DNA of 64,000 bases from Sclerodactyla briareus (lineage: Eukaryota; Echinodermata; Holothuroidea; Dendrochirotida; Sclerodactylidae), in contig JAODTK010000699.1 in the NCBI GenBank assembly GCA_026419785.1, forward strand, positions 414,001-478,000, given 5' to 3'. The translations under genes and the position numbers were made by a program. Positions 12,301 to 25,400 of the stretch are shown here, piece by piece; position 1 is the stretch's first letter; each line of letters begins with the position of its first letter. The notes under the pieces were generated by a model. It ran no database searches, was not told the DNA's origin, and worked only from the letters and a program-made list of their open reading frames with translations.

Positions 12301-12590
12301 TTGGCCTCAGATGTTGGAAATGAACCTTACCTTCGGACCCTCTCTCAGTAACTCGATACATACTCCTCTGTAGTCACTTTTCTCCCCCCAGTGCCCCGTT
12401 TGGTGAGGGCCCACCATTACATACCAATATGTTGCCCACACGTTTATTTTCGAGGTTTGCAAGCACCTCTTTTCAGGGCCTTCACTCCACACTTAATTAC
12501 TGAGGCTTACACAGTTCGACAACATGTACTTACTGTGCATGTGCCTAAATGTTTATATCTATTAGCAGTTGCTATAGAAACCCTAATATT
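9375..12590. other. Intergenic, no gene recognised
   Basis: By analogy with the 39.7-44.4 kb gene, a NACHT exon would be expected on the minus strand here. I looked for its Walker A, FDLQYLYRF and FDD..RDEYI stretches and do not see them. The region holds a G-rich tract at 10,322-10,370 and no supported coding sequence. Confidence 0.45.
10322..10370. repeat. G-rich tract
   Basis: Nearly 50 bases made of G runs separated by single T or short A-containing spacers. At least four runs of three or more G make it a strong G-quadruplex candidate. Confidence 0.85.
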
Positions 12591-12596
12591 TATATA

Positions 12597-12715
12597 GATC
12601 TATATATATATATATATATATAATATATATATATCTATATATATATATATATATAGATATAATATATATATATATAATATATATATAAGATATTAATATA
12701 TATAAATATATTTAT
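12597..12715. repeat. (TA)n microsatellite
   Basis: About 120 bases of alternating TA with occasional C, G or AA interruptions. Confidence 0.95.
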
Positions 12716-13299
12716 ACCTACTACGGGCTATCGTCAGGCAACTGCCCTCACACACAACGGAACGATCACTTACACCTCGCGACGGTCCTCTGACTTCCTT
12801 TTATCTGCCGTGACGACAGTCGAATTAACTCGGTCCGTTTATTGAGTTTTTGGCCCTTGTCGATAATGTCGATTTTTTCTTTCTTCGAGGCATAAATTGC
12901 ATTGGCCCGAGTGACGTTTTGTGGTGTTAAGATCGCGCACTACTCCCACTTGATAGAATACCGCACCCCTCCCCGCTGGCCGGCCCCAGATGTATTTAGA
13001 TAGCTCGGTTTTCCTTCGCATACCCGCTCGTCGTGCCTGAACGATTTCTTGTGGTTGTTATAGCGGCCTTAAAGGTCCCGCTTCAAGGCCTATGTTATGA
13101 TACTGTGTCATCAGTAGGAGAGACGGTGGCTTTATACACCCCGCACCTCGCCAAGCAACTCACCTCGTAGAGGGCATGTGTTCCTCTCTCTCAATTGCAC
13201 GCTTTGGGGCCGGGGTTTTGCTCAACTTGGTATTTTTCTGTTATTTTTTCTGTTGTGAGATTTAATTATGCCTGACATGTTCTTCATCGCGCTATAGCT

Positions 13300-14480
13300 T
13301 CTTTCATTCCATTGTTCTTCGTTCTTTGTTCGACACCCATCTGGTTCAACCCCCCCCCCCCCCCGCTACAGTGGTACCGTAAAGAACAACGTCGTCTGGC
13401 CTTTTCTTCGTCTATCCGGAAGCATTTCTCCCACGAGGAAGTAACTACAACAAGATCTTCACAGAGACAACAGGGAGAGACACACAGGGCCCTCTTGAAA
13501 GGAACACCACAATTGATAAGGAAGGCTCGAGAGAGCACCTCAACCCGAACAGAGATAAAGCGACCGGTAAGAAAACATGCCGTCCAAGGCGTTAGAAGGG
13601 TGCTTAAAAAACCAAATGAAGTTAGTTTGGCAAGGAGTCCGGGTGCCAAGCACGGTCAAAAAGGCCTTAGCGATATCAAGGGCATAGCCCTACTTTCCCC
13701 GAAAAACTCAAGAGCTAGAACCCACTGATTGGTGACAGAAGATAGTAGGTACCCAGAGATCGGCCATGCCGGAAACCATACTGGTGTTCACTGATGAGAG
13801 AATGAAAACTCAAGAACGTTCAAAACATGCTTGTTAACTATTGTTCCCTCACTTTAGAGAGAACGAGGTGATGGCACTCGGCCTGTAATTGGAGGTCTTG
13901 GATTGTCACCCTTCTTAGGGACTGGGCAGTCATGAGCATGTTTCAACACAGAATGGTACGCATCCCATAGAATAACAAAGACGGTAAACCGTGTAAGGAT
14001 AGGGCAAGTTCGGGGGGGGCCCACACTTAAGGAGGGACTATAGGAGGACTGCCATCAGGACCAGATGCTTTATTGATGTCTAAACTATTGAGCGTTTGAC
14101 GAACCTGTGGTGAAAACAACATCCGAGTCGTTCACTAAAGCTTGGCAAAAGATGAAAGGATGAGCATCTGCATTCATATTGGAATTAGAAGAGAATAACG
14201 CGGCAAAAGTGTTAGCTTTAGAGGTGGCATCGCTGGCCAAAGAGCCATCATGTTTAACCAGCGGAGGGAATTTGGAAGTACAGAATTATGGGAACAGATT
14301 GGACAGCACGACCCAAATGAACGACTACCAGAAGGGCAGGATGAAGTTTATTAGCCATACGTGAAACGAACAGAGTTTTTTTTTTGCCTCGTCGATAGTC
14401 TCAGAGCACACATTACGAGCATGTATATACATAGGCTGACGAGAATCAGGTGAAGGAGAAGATAGCCAAGGAAAAATGTC
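13300..14480 (-). mobile_element. Non-LTR retrotransposon fragment, Jockey-like reverse transcriptase
   Basis: Read on the minus strand, fragments of a LINE ORF2 appear in order. First comes IDEAK and FPPLVKHDGSLASDATSKAN (about 14,390-14,230, end of the endonuclease-RT linker). Then NKASGPDG (about 14,080), CPVPKKGDN (about 13,910), QYGFRHGRSLGT (about 13,780), ALDIAKAFDRVWHPG-like (about 13,690), FLTGRFISVRVEV (about 13,560), NCGVP (about 13,520) and a degraded YADD-like PDDVVLYG (about 13,390). These are the classic reverse-transcriptase blocks. Several frameshifts and stops separate them, so the copy is dead. Clade placement is from memory; Jockey or a relative fits best. The 138-codon plus-strand frame over 13,312-13,728 is its antisense shadow. 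Confidence 0.85.
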
Positions 14481-15685
14481 CTATGTTACGTAAAATGGGA
14501 GAATAGGTATAATCCGATGGCATAGATTACTACCCCCCCCATTGGCCATTATGGGAGTGGAGTGATAAAGAGGGTTTTGTAACGGACTGTATATAGAACT
14601 ATAAGAAAGGAGGACATTGGTAATACTTTAGCGTCAGTGTTCTGAAGAATGTAAAGCATATGGGCTCTTTGTTCTCTTCCGTCAACATGGTAAATATGAC
14701 ATCGATCGAGGACCATGTGTTCAGTTTGACGGCGGGGGGTGAAATGCACAAGAACCTGTGATGATTATACTCTTGGCCTAATTGGCGGACTGACTGACTA
14801 AAAAAGGTGGAGCGCTACCTAATCATGCCAGGCCAAGTCGAGCCAAGCCAAGCGATCCTTCGTGAGCGACATCATAACGGCATCTTGTATAGTTTGGACG
14901 AACCAACAGACATCGCAGTGAGAATTAACTGTTCTCGAAACAGGCTGATGGTTATCTTGAAGACGGAAATCCGGTTAGTGTTTTTTTTTGTTTTTTTTCG
15001 TGAATGAACTTACATAAATACTGACCTAATCCACCCGATTTTATTCCGGAGTATCGATATAATATACAATAAAGTAAACCAGTAGCGGTCAGCTCCCGGG
15101 TAACTGTCCCGTCATTAAATTTGTGGCTAAATTGACCGGTAATATTGCGGTATATTTGGTTCTCACTAGTTAAGTTTTCCGAACTGTGAATCCAAGTGTA
15201 TTATTCTTGGGTCAATTTATGCGAAATGTTTTCGTGATTACGACACGACATTAGGAACAAATAGGAATACGGGCAAATGGCGGTGGAGACAGTCGCGGCC
15301 TCGAAGACTGTTTAGAATTTTCGATAAAAAAAATATCCGAGGCTCAGTTTGGTAAACTGCTCATGAGCTCATAGTTAGGCACGGATTTGCTCAGGGGTAT
15401 ACCTTTCTATCGATGAGAGTAGATAACGGTAGTATCATTGAAAACGGAAACTTGAAATGTTCGGACTGCCATAGTTGTTAGCAGGACTATGGATCGCTAC
15501 GCAACATAGTTCATTTTGCTGTTCTCTCCAATGCCATACAGTTAGTGGCAGCTATACTAATCAGGAAAACAACACAACAATGTGTCAGTCATGAGTGAGT
15601 ATTTATTAATTATAAATTGTTATACTATTTGATTGATCGGTTGAATAAAAATATACAGCGTCTTCATATTGTATTGAGTGATATT
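14480..15685. other. Intergenic, nothing recognised
   Basis: No supported gene or repeat apart from short homopolymers (C8 near 14,535; T9 near 14,990). Confidence 0.45.
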
Positions 15686-15689
15686 TTTT

Positions 15690-16060
15690 TTTGTAATAGT
15701 CGCCATTTAAAACGTGCACACATAAATGTACTTAGTGTACTGTAACAAAGTACAGTGATTTACTGTAAATTTTTTAAATGAAAACTTGAATATTGAAGGT
15801 GCCAGTAATTTACGGCAAATTCAACAGACTAACTACAGTGAAAATGTCAATACAAATGTAATACTATCACTAAGTTTACTACAACTTTCTGTGGAATTAC
15901 AGTCAGTATTCACCGTGAATCCAGAGGTGACTTTGTAACTTGAGTTGCCAGTAATTTCTGGGAATAACAGAAAAGTTACAATGAGAAGCGCTAATAAAAA
16001 TACCACATTTCGATGGTTACTGTGAATCATTTGACCGACAGTTAACGGCCTAAACATTAT
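15690..16060. repeat. Short palindromic repeats (AGTAATTTACNG type)
   Basis: Several related short units occur, such as GTGATTTACTGTAAA, GCCAGTAATTTACGGCAAA and GCCAGTAATTTCTGGGAA. Each is close to self-complementary. They form an irregular cluster next to the foldback-like structure that starts at about 16,060. Confidence 0.5.
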
Positions 16061-17270
16061 TTAACAAATGGTATCAAAGTCTCAAACGGTAACAAATGTT
16101 GTCAAACCTACGAAAATAAATTGTCAAGCGCCACAATTATGTCAAAACCTTCAGATAATTAAATTGGTCAAAACGCCATAATTTTGTCGTTCAAACTAAT
16201 AAAATAAACTGTCAAACGTAAAAATAATAGATTCATGAAACCAAAATGTGGAGGAAACCAATCCGTGATCGAAAACAGTAAATGCGGTGAGCACAAACGA
16301 ATTCGCCGTTGAGACCGTATAAAATTTGGTCTCGAGAATGAAAAATATTCCAGAGATTTAGACTAGGCCCTACATGGCTAGAAGCCTCCTGGTTGATCTG
16401 TCCCCTACACAGCTCGAAACAGCATATCGGCCCTGTACACACGTGTCTACTTTCTCGCCGTAGTTCCTGTCGGTGTTATCACTGTAAGTGTAACACTTTG
16501 TAAGTTGTAAGACTACGTCACTACTATTTATCAGATCTGCCAAGGAATTCCACCCATAGGGTCATATGCAGTATTGTACTCATAATATGTGAGTGAAAGA
16601 AATCGCCTGATCTTGATATCAAGTCGAAAACTTCGAAACGCAGAAAGATCATGGCTTTTCCTCGTGTAGTTGTAAAATCAGAATCTGAAGATGACACCCG
16701 CAACAACACTATTGAACCATAGAAGAGTAGCCCCACACCGAAGTAACACTGGTTCAAATGAAGTAACCAGTTCGTGAAGAAGCGAACAGTGATGATACTC
16801 AATTTGACGTTTTCAATGTCAAATGTTTACGTGTTCGCGACGGCCAAACTTTTAAGGTCGATTACAAATCGTTTCCACTTGTTTTCTCAATTCAGAGTTC
16901 TAACTTCAGTTCCACAAAGGTGGGGTGACAATTGATTTTCTTCAAATTTACAATATTTGCTAGCGTTTGAGAATTAATTTGATCAGTTTGCCAACCTATT
17001 TTGCGTTTTGACCAGAAAAATAATTCATATATTTGACAATATTTGTTGCCGTAGAAAAAAAATATATTACATCAGTTTGACCGAAAAGTTTGGCGTTTGG
17101 AATTTATTTCCATCTGTTTGATCACAATGTTTGCGATTGAATTTTCACATGGTTTGAAAAAAATGTAGAGTTTTGAAACTTAATTGGTTCATTTACATTT
17201 TTAGCGTTCGACATTTATTTACATCAGTTTATAAAAGATTTTATCATGTTTGACATTATTTTTCGTGGTT
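16060..17270. mobile_element. Foldback-like element with inverted tandem arms
   Basis: The left arm (about 16,065-16,225) repeats a motif like GTCAAACG..AAAATTTTGTCAAA with AATAAA spacers. The right arm (about 16,925-17,270) carries the reverse complement of the same motif many times (GTTTGACC, GCGTTTGA, AATTTATTT). The 700-base centre has no recognised gene. Long terminal inverted repeats made of short tandem units are the hallmark of foldback-type DNA transposons. Target duplications were not resolved, so the ends are approximate. Confidence 0.5.
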
Positions 17271-17274
17271 TTAA

Positions 17275-20200
17275 AAGTTTTCTTTCTTTTCTGGCCGCCC
17301 ATAGATCACAGTCTCAATTTTTTGTTCGTTAAGAAAGAGTTTTTAAAATGTCTATTCCTCCACTACAGCGTCACGGGATGTGTTGCGCTATATACCAGCT
17401 GGTGTGTCTTTTCTATAGCTGTATAGTAGACGTATCCAGTAAACATCGGTTTAGGGTTCGTAGTTGACCCAATATACTGATTATGGAAAATCACGAAGAT
17501 GTATTAATTACTAGAACGTATTAAGTGCTTGCCTACAGATTGAGGAGATTGGAACAGCACAGTACCTAACGGCACTACTCTAATTCGTCAAAGGTGAGCT
17601 CTGTGGTCGTATTTGCATAGGCTGCTGTGTCTTGCAACGTGGTATTCAGGAACCCCGCCGTCGAGCGTATAGAAATGTGTTTACCGGTCTACATTCAGGG
17701 GAGAGAGAACTGAGATTAATTTCGACAACATGATTGACTGTGCAGTGTATCGAGACGGTCAAACGAAATCGAAAATGTGTTTGGTGTAAAAGAAAACATT
17801 ACAAAATTAGGTTACCAAATTAGTGTTTCAAAGTGGCCCGAGAAACCCTAGTCTGTCAATCGCGCGTTAAGAAAAGCGGGGAGAATTTACCGTACGAGAA
17901 TAAAGATATTGACTCTCGTAGGATTCTTGTTCTATGAGAATGAAACATTCATGTTTTTTTTTTCTTACTGGACTAATCATGGTAGACTTAGTGTTCACAA
18001 GGTCTCCAAATTTGACTTCTGTTGATGACCCCAGGTGGTATTTGTCCTGATCCCAAAACCAATGGGTTCATAGTGGGGTCGAGTTAAATGCCAGGGCGTC
18101 CCATGGTGGTTTGTGTGAGTGAGAAACCGAAAGCTAAATCCTTTTACTCTGTACATTTTAGCCTAAGTACAACTGTAAATGCTATTCACAAGAAGTGTAC
18201 ATTCATGCGCGGGGATGTTTTTAGTAAATTGGAAATACTAAGTATAATTGCAATTCACAATACGAGTACGTAACCCTCATATCATTTCATTATCGTCAAC
18301 CGTGATCTAGTCTAACACATATGTAGATGAGCGCTGTGCTGTTGTATTTGATTGGCCGTGTGGGTCCAACCATGTGAAATCTTACAATACATGCAAAGAT
18401 AATCAGCCTGTGCGTATCTATCCTACCAGCTATGGACAAGAACATGGAAAACTGAAGATCATTTCACGAAATGCTAACTGACTATACAGGTATTATAACG
18501 ACACTGCACGAGCTTTGACATATATCAAGCACCACCAAGAGCTTACGTTCGCTCACTTGCTCGAGCAAAAAAACATTAGAATGAATGACTCACCAACAGT
18601 TCCCGTCCGAATATGAAATTAACTTTATAGTTTACTTGAAAAACTAAGGAAGAGGGAGAGAGAGACATTAGGCAGCGCTAGTTGTCAGTCGCATTTAAAA
18701 AAGTGTTTATTATTGTGAATGCAGAGACTGCATAGTGATTACTGGGAGGGGGTGGCGCCTAAATTCCGCTTGCATTGAGCCCCGTGACCGAGGTGCAGGG
18801 AACCGTCAAAAGTCCCTCGCTGGAGTCCCATACTTTATACGAAAGAATAATAGACTTGAAGACAGTTGGAGTAAGCCTAGTAAAAACTCTATGGTGCTCA
18901 TACATTTAATGAACGTTTTTAGTATACTGGAAACGCTATCTAGGCTATCGCATGTCGGGAAACTAAGAGAAAAGTATAAAACGGTTTGAATTAATATTTC
19001 AGTTGTTGCTATTGACTCGTTCTGGAAATCAAATTCAAACCTCAATATGCACGAAATACAACACAAGTGAGAGGCAAATTTTACTCTGCCGGAATCCCAG
19101 GAAGTTGGCGTTGTGGTTCAGGAAACGGTATACTGCATGACGAAGCGCTTCTCGGGAATTTCATCGAAAATGTGACTATCAGAGCAAATTGATTAGTGAA
19201 ACAGGTCTTTTGAATGACAGGATTATCAAGAGCCTCTTTTGTGCTTACGAGTTACTACAGCAATCTAAGCCTTAACTCATTCGAAAACATACATGTTAAC
19301 TTCTGTTCAAATATTGAAGACTGATTACGTGCCATATCAGGCAAATCGGCTACTATTCTACTGGTTCTCCACCTAACATACAATGACAACTCCATCCAGT
19401 TATTGGCTTTGCACTGTCGGACAATGCTAGATGCATGGGAGGCCATCTGACAGCTGGAGGAGAGAATTAAATGAAAAACGAAAAGTTCCCAAACCCGCGT
19501 TCATAACGACTCTCCGTTACAGGGGACTAAGAGGCCTCCAAAGTGTTGTGCAATGTAGGGCATTGTTCAAGATTAAGAAAATATCACATCATGCTTGCAC
19601 CAGCCCTGCAATGTCTTGTGATCTATGCATTTTACACATTATTTAAATTTGAAGAATATCTATGAGAGAGGATTGCTGTATTGGGTTTGTAAGTGTTGGA
19701 TCACTCGGGTTGAGAGAAAGACAACAGCATTAACTTATTTTGTGGAATTTTTGAGTTATTCAGGACATGAGACTGATGGAATACTTATAATAATATCTGT
19801 GTGTGCAACTGGTATTAAGCGCTATTGCGCGATATGGATTCTCCCTGATTTCTCTTCATTAACGGACCAAATATTGAGGCAGGACAACTTCACATAGGAC
19901 ATAATATCGAAAAGTCAGACGGTGTCTTCAGTTTGTCAGCGTGTAACAGGGCTGTAGTCTAAAAGTCTGCTACAGGCAGGCAACGAGCAACAATCTCTGC
20001 AGGTTATCCCAAAACCTATGAAATAACTTTCTAGGCACGAGTTGCGAACATTTTAGTTGGGAAGGTTTCAGAGAGAGAATGAACATGTTTACCTATTTTC
20101 CAAAGTACGATTTCTTTGTTATGTCTAGGTAATTTAGCCAGATCTACCTCCCAAAAATAAAAATAAAAGAGTATATTTAATTGTCAACTGCAATTTGTCT

Positions 20201-20340
20201 TATGTAATGAGGCCAGATAAGCCGGGTAATTAGCCAGAGCTACCCTTCGAAAATTCCCACTAGTCGCGAACTGTCCACATGCCGACGTTTTAATTTTTCC
20301 GGAAAGGAGGGGGCGGGGGGGGGATTCGAGACCCTACTAG
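17275..20340. other. Intergenic, nothing recognised
   Basis: About 3 kb without a gene that I can support. The pair of opposing 84- to 86-codon frames near 18,735-19,066 has no recognisable motif. Confidence 0.45.
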
Positions 20341-20369
20341 TGGCACCACTAAGAAAATACCTTCGAGGT

Positions 20370-20480
20370 TCCTTCCTTGTCTTTAGTGAGGGCGGGATTT
20401 GTTCAGGTGGTTATGGACAGTGGAACAGACATTCCGTTGGTGAACCTGGAGAATGATATCAAAATGGTTTTAACGTTGGA
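20370..20480. repeat. Dispersed repeat, copy at 20.4 kb
   Basis: The block around 'gtgagggcggga.ttgttcag', followed by 'ggaacagac' and 'gtgaacc.ggag', recurs in the same order at 38,225-38,345 with moderate divergence. Confidence 0.55.
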
Positions 20481-20522
20481 TATTTTGTATGTACAGTACT
20501 CCATTGTTTGATTGAGTTCTGC

Positions 20523-20940
20523 CTGAGCGGGGAGAATAGATAGAGCGTCGGTATCAGTGTCGCTTTGTATGCATCAGGTCGGGTTCGAATTCAGCCGATC
20601 AGCACCGGGCCGTTTTTCCAGAAAGTGGCTGTATTTGCAGCTCGACTGGCGGTTCCTGGTCCGGCGTGAGCAGTGGGGTTGGTAATTTTGGGGGGGGTGT
20701 TTCGGGGGCACTTGAAATAGCGTCTCGTCGGGTCGGCTGTGAGCAGTGCGTCGAACATCTTCCGCTCCTCCAGGTCTGAGAAAGTGTCAGGTCATTGGAG
20801 TTCACTGTCGTCCGATCGGGATGGGGAAGTAAAATTGCAGGTCCCGGGAGCCAGGGATTGGTGTCATCCTGCCTCGATATCATCTGAGCACTAGTCGAGA
20901 AAGAGACGGCGAGTTGTCGCCGGTGCTCATCCACATCAAA
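20523..20940 (+). repeat. tRNA-derived SINE
   Basis: The first 90 bases look like a tRNA. An A-box-like TAGATAGAGCGTCGG lies near 20,540, and about 40 bases later comes a B box, GGTTCGAATTC, near 20,582. A GC-richer body follows to about 20,940, containing the related pieces GGCGTGAGCAGTGG and GGCTGTGAGCAGTG. The head is well supported; the 3' limit of the body is a guess. SINEs are non-coding and depend on a LINE for movement. Confidence 0.6.
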
Positions 20941-21449
20941 AAATTCGGTTAGGTTCCACAGTGAGTAAAATTGGCTTCCTGAACCCGTAGCAACAAATCA
21001 AATACCTGCTGGCAACTATCTTTCCTCTATAGCAACACTTTTCTCCGTGTTGTCTGCTTCTATGAACATTCGTCGACATTCACACACTCGTGAGACATTG
21101 TCGTCTGATAGTGAAAAAGATGGGGAAGCGAGTCAAGGCAATACCATATGGGGTATACTTCAATGGGGGAATTAATACCGGTATGGATACAAAGCTTATG
21201 TGAACGGCCTCGCCCTATTATCGCCACGGTGTTGAGGGGCATGACTATGCATCGGTATACGTTTTAAATGACGTTTGAATATAATTTGAGGTCCTACCCT
21301 TAAAAAATAATAACAAGAGGGCAATCCCTGGAGTTGCAGGATCTATCGGCAAATTGGAACTATTCATTTGTTTTCTATTGCTTACCATTTCGTGACCAGT
21401 TGCAAATGGACAAAATTTATCAAAATATGTCTGCACACAGCCATTTTCC

Positions 21450-22000
21450 CAAAAAATAGGGCAATTTTCAGTTAATTTAAAGTCTAATGCTGGGAAACCC
21501 CTGTGTTTCGATACTTTGTACGCTTCTTCTGAAGTTTGAAATCATTCATCCTCCCAATCTAAAAATATACCAAAAACGAACAGATTTTCAGAAATTCTCA
21601 ATTTGCCACAAGTCAATTTTTTTTCCCCTAAAATGACATTTTTGTAATTTTGGGGCTGATTGCATGTGGAAAGTTGTTATTTGTGCCTTTTTACTTGTAC
21701 AAAGTTTGAAAGCATTCAGCCATGGAATGGGGTGGATATCTTGGAAAAAAGTGGAAAACCGTAAAAATGAGAATTTCCCAAAATTTTGTTCCTTTTGCCT
21801 CCTATCCCCGAATTCCGATAGTTTCCGTCTAATTTTCAGAGCAATTAGGTGTTTAGTGACTATTCAGCGTGGTGCGAAATTTACTATGTTCAGACACTCC
21901 AAAATGTGAGATATTTTGTCCTGAAAACCTCAACAATCTGACGAACAACGCAAACGCCACACACATCACACACACACGCACACACACAAACGACACTTCA
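21450..22000. repeat. Diverged local repeats with (CA)n tract
   Basis: Two blocks share TTTGAAA.CATTCA, AATTTTC.GA and AATTTTG.GG in the same order, about 190 bases apart. An ACACACACACGC-type microsatellite lies at 21,957-21,988. Confidence 0.4.
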
Positions 22001-22019
22001 CAAGTGCACCTCATTGCTG

Positions 22020-22145
22020 GATCCCCCGGCTCCCATGGGTACCCCACCAGTGGGTACCCCTCAGTGGATAGTAACTAACCACCACTATGTTACCAGAGAT
22101 ACCGTTGCTATGGCAACCATCCCCAGTAAATATGGGTGAAATGGC
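22020..22145 (+). repeat. Dispersed repeat with RFX-like X-box, copy 1
   Basis: The sequence CCCATGGGTACCCC, CAGTGGATAGT, GTTGCTATGGCAACCAT, CAGTAAATATGGGTGAAATGG recurs inverted at 63,335-63,450. The GTTGCTATGGCAAC core is an imperfect palindrome matching the RFX X-box pattern. Confidence 0.7.
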
Positions 22146-22184
22146 AAAGTGACTACAATTTCTCATCTGGCCCTTCGGACCGTA

Positions 22185-22290
22185 TGAAGATCATAATGAT
22201 AATTAATATCTCCGTGTTTATAGCGCTTTTTTCATCACGTCGAAGACATGCTCAAAGCGCTTTCTAGATATTAACCTGGTCATTAGTGCC
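22185..22290 (-). mobile_element. LINE 3'-tail remnant with hairpin
   Basis: On the minus strand AGCGCTTT (22,254-22,261) pairs with AAAGCGCT (22,222-22,229), followed by an ATTATCATT-like tail. This resembles the 3' ends of L2/CR1-type LINEs, and the same arrangement is seen at 47,653 and 60,796. Confidence 0.5.
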
Positions 22291-23490
22291 TTGTCACACC
22301 CGTGCTATATAGCACGCAATGCTTGCTTGTTCCATCTCCAAGCCCCGGACATGCTATCTGGAGCTCTATGCAGAGCATAGTCGTGTGAAGCGTTTTGCTA
22401 ATCCTAAGACAGCGCCCTCACTTGTGACAGCGCCCTACAGTGTTATATCGACATGTGATTTGGGCGAACTGAATTCGCAGATTACAGTCGGAGATAATTA
22501 GATATGCTCCGTTTAGCAGCCTCCTCTAATCGGCTTCCACATTAAATATGTTTTCTAGTTCACTCAGTGATGTTATACTTCACGACTAGATAGTGTTTCT
22601 GCCAGACTCATCGATTTTTATTCCGATTTAATAAGGTTTGTTTCTGTGCTTCCGTAACGAATCAGCTGACTTTCCCGTTCTCTGAAATAGGGTAACACTC
22701 ACTGGAGACTTCCCAGAATCTTCCACTATGACATTACTATGACATCTTTATAGCAACAACTACTACTATAGAGCACAACGGTATGCGCCCGGTGAATATG
22801 GTAGGAGAGAAGTCGCAATAGAGTGTAAACAAAGTGAATGTGTTCACGATGTTCCACACCATGGGTGTACCTATTCTAACCTTATTTATCATATTACATT
22901 ACTATTAAGTTATTTTACTATTCATTCTTCATGTCTTAGTAGACTTTCCATATCGTTAACTTTAAGTATTTCATCTCAACATGCTATATGCTTTTGTTCA
23001 TACCGTTGTTTTGTTTATAGTAAGGGCTTCGGTAAGATTAGCGTTCTGGTTTTACCTTTGTCGAAATGGAAAAAACTATATATATTTTAAGAAAAAAGCG
23101 CCTCCTCACGTCTGCCGTTTGTGAACCTGATGGGACTTGAACAGGCACACATTATGTCATCTATGCCTTCCCAGTCAATTATAATAGTTTTCTCCATGGC
23201 TTCTCCCCCTACGTACTATTCCGTACGTCATTTCATTGTGTCCTCTGGGACTTCCCTATTGGGCCTGCCACATAGGCGTTCGCTACTCTCTGCAGGTCAC
23301 CTCACAAGGTACCCACATGTGGGTGGCGTGGATCATATCATAAGTATGCCTTGTTCCATCAGCAACTGCTGAAAGTCTTCGTACGTCCTATGTGCCTCCG
23401 AACCACAATCACTCGGTTGCAGTCTAGAGCGTTACCTACTGACTAAATTCCGCCTCCCAATCTGAGCAGGGCTTGCGAACGTATATCCCA
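22290..23490. other. Intergenic, nothing recognised
   Basis: No supported gene. Short frames near 23,121-23,372 have no recognisable motif. Confidence 0.45.
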
Positions 23491-24166
23491 CACAAACTGC
23501 TTTTACTGCCCCCGCCCCACATACTTTGAGCCATGCATCGACTCTCAACGTGTGATTTCCTCCATGTTCAATTAGTAAGATAATTGGTTGATTTTTTTTT
23601 CAAGGTCATCGATTCATTACAGGTCGATTATTTAAAATTGATATATGAAAATGTAGCTGACTGGATACCGGTATATTAACTGATTCCACGGTCATCAGAG
23701 GTCACTAACGAATTACTAAGCATTTTATGAAACACTTCATCACGACATCACGGCACCAAATATCAAAACATTTTTGTGATAACTTTGTATGTACAGTGAA
23801 TGACATAGGAAACCATTTGAAATCATTCGACGCTTCGACAGTGCGGAACCGTTATTGTCCTCAAAATGGTTTGAACCTCATGTTGTATAACCCACATTGT
23901 AATTTTCCGGAACTCCTCAGTCATTTACGATTGCTCGTTACATTGTCAGTGATTTTTTTACATTCCCAGATAGCGGCAGGGCATCCTGGTCATTGACAGT
24001 AGTACAGTAGTGTAGCATTAGCACCAACCGAGGTACCGAGGATCATCTACGTTTAGAATACCTGGGGCTATATATTGTAGTGGAAACCAAAAACTAAATC
24101 AAGAGTAAATCGCAAAGTTACATTTGTTTGCATTATTGGATAACAGAGGGATTTTAAATAACTTAC

Positions 24167-24380
24167 GTCATTTTCTTGAGTTGTTCGCACTTCTCTGCGT
24201 ATGACAGGAATCCGACCACCATCTCCTCCGATAATCGAGGCGGTCCTTCCCGTTGATCTCAATCTCCTTTAATGTCGATGATGGTTGCACGCTTAGTCCC
24301 GAGTGTAGGAGTAATAGATTACCACCAGCCATACCGACTCACCAAGAGATTGATCCAACAGAAGACAGGAGAACAGGGAT
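24167..24380 (-). pseudogene. NLR post-NACHT exon, copy 2 (decayed)
   Basis: Minus-strand counterpart of the exon at 39,713-39,928. The GTAAGT donor at 24,166 is intact. The acceptor is damaged: TCTGCA|ATCCC replaces the TCTACAG|ATCCC of copy 3. The segment STLKEIEINGKDLD, then ISEEMVIGLLSYAEKCEQLK, then KMT is readable with one small indel, and is the clearest reading of this peptide in the window. No NACHT or Death exon accompanies it. Confidence 0.6.
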
Positions 24381-25239
24381 TGCAGATGCAAGAAAAGCAG
24401 GAGAAATTCAAGTGACAGTAGAGCTGAGAGGCAAGGGCAATGGGAGGGATTCTTGCTTCCAGTTCGGAGAGATGAAACTGATGCCATTCAAAGTTGCGTT
24501 TGGTCAAGTCTGATTGACCGATTGGGAACAAATTTATACAATTATGACATTTTCGTAGCATTTGTTTAATAAAGATTGTTAACATGATAAGCAGTCAATA
24601 GGCCCTATTATTCCGACTTATTCATTTCATCCATTCCTTCATTAGAGTTCCAGCTTCCCCAAACAGCGTTGCATTTTGCTAACACCTGGTAAGGCAATGT
24701 TTAAGATAAAGGTAACTAAGGTTACCGATGTTAAATATTCAAAGGATTATCGATCTAATTAACACCATTGATGGCAATAGGTCATACGTTCTTTCCCGTT
24801 TCACCAGATTACAGGACATGATATACAGTGACCAGATAATGTTCTTTCCTGCTAATTTGGGGGATATGAGGGGGTATGAATAACAGCATCTCGTATCCCC
24901 AGGTGCCCCAGCGAATCGCATTTTATCAATGCTGCCATATGTTATTTATTATTTTAAATGTCAGCATGTTGAATTTATCGACAAAGGCCGGCCATATTGC
25001 ACCAATAATATGTTCATATTTCCCACTTTGTTAAGAGTGAACTTAAATAAGTGCTTGTTAGACCCGCCGGGGTATAACAGCAAGTTGGGAGACCCTGTTG
25101 ACCCATCAATCCATTGTCAGAACGGTATGTCGTCGGTTTATGTCAATGCAATTATTCCGATATACCGTTGTCGATATCTACGGGGTTGCTGTGATAAAAT
25201 ACGCAAGGCGATGTGCTCATTATCGAGGGCTATTATCAG

Positions 25240-25400
25240 TATTATTTTAAAATTATTATTACTAATATAATAACAATAATTATTATTATTATTACTAATA
25301 TAATAACAATAATTATTATTATTATTACTATATTTGTTAAATGATTTTATTATCAACGCCTCAGACTAATGATAGTGGGGGGGGGGGGGGGGGGGTCCGG
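25240..25400. repeat. (ATT)n microsatellite and poly-G run
   Basis: ATT/TAATA repeats to about 25,345, then about 20 consecutive G at 25,376-25,395, the longest G run in the window. Confidence 0.9.

Noticed and set aside
13312-13728. Plus-strand 138-codon frame, Arg/Lys-rich
   Set aside because: It lies antisense to clear reverse-transcriptase blocks of the minus-strand LINE; its basic composition is a by-product.
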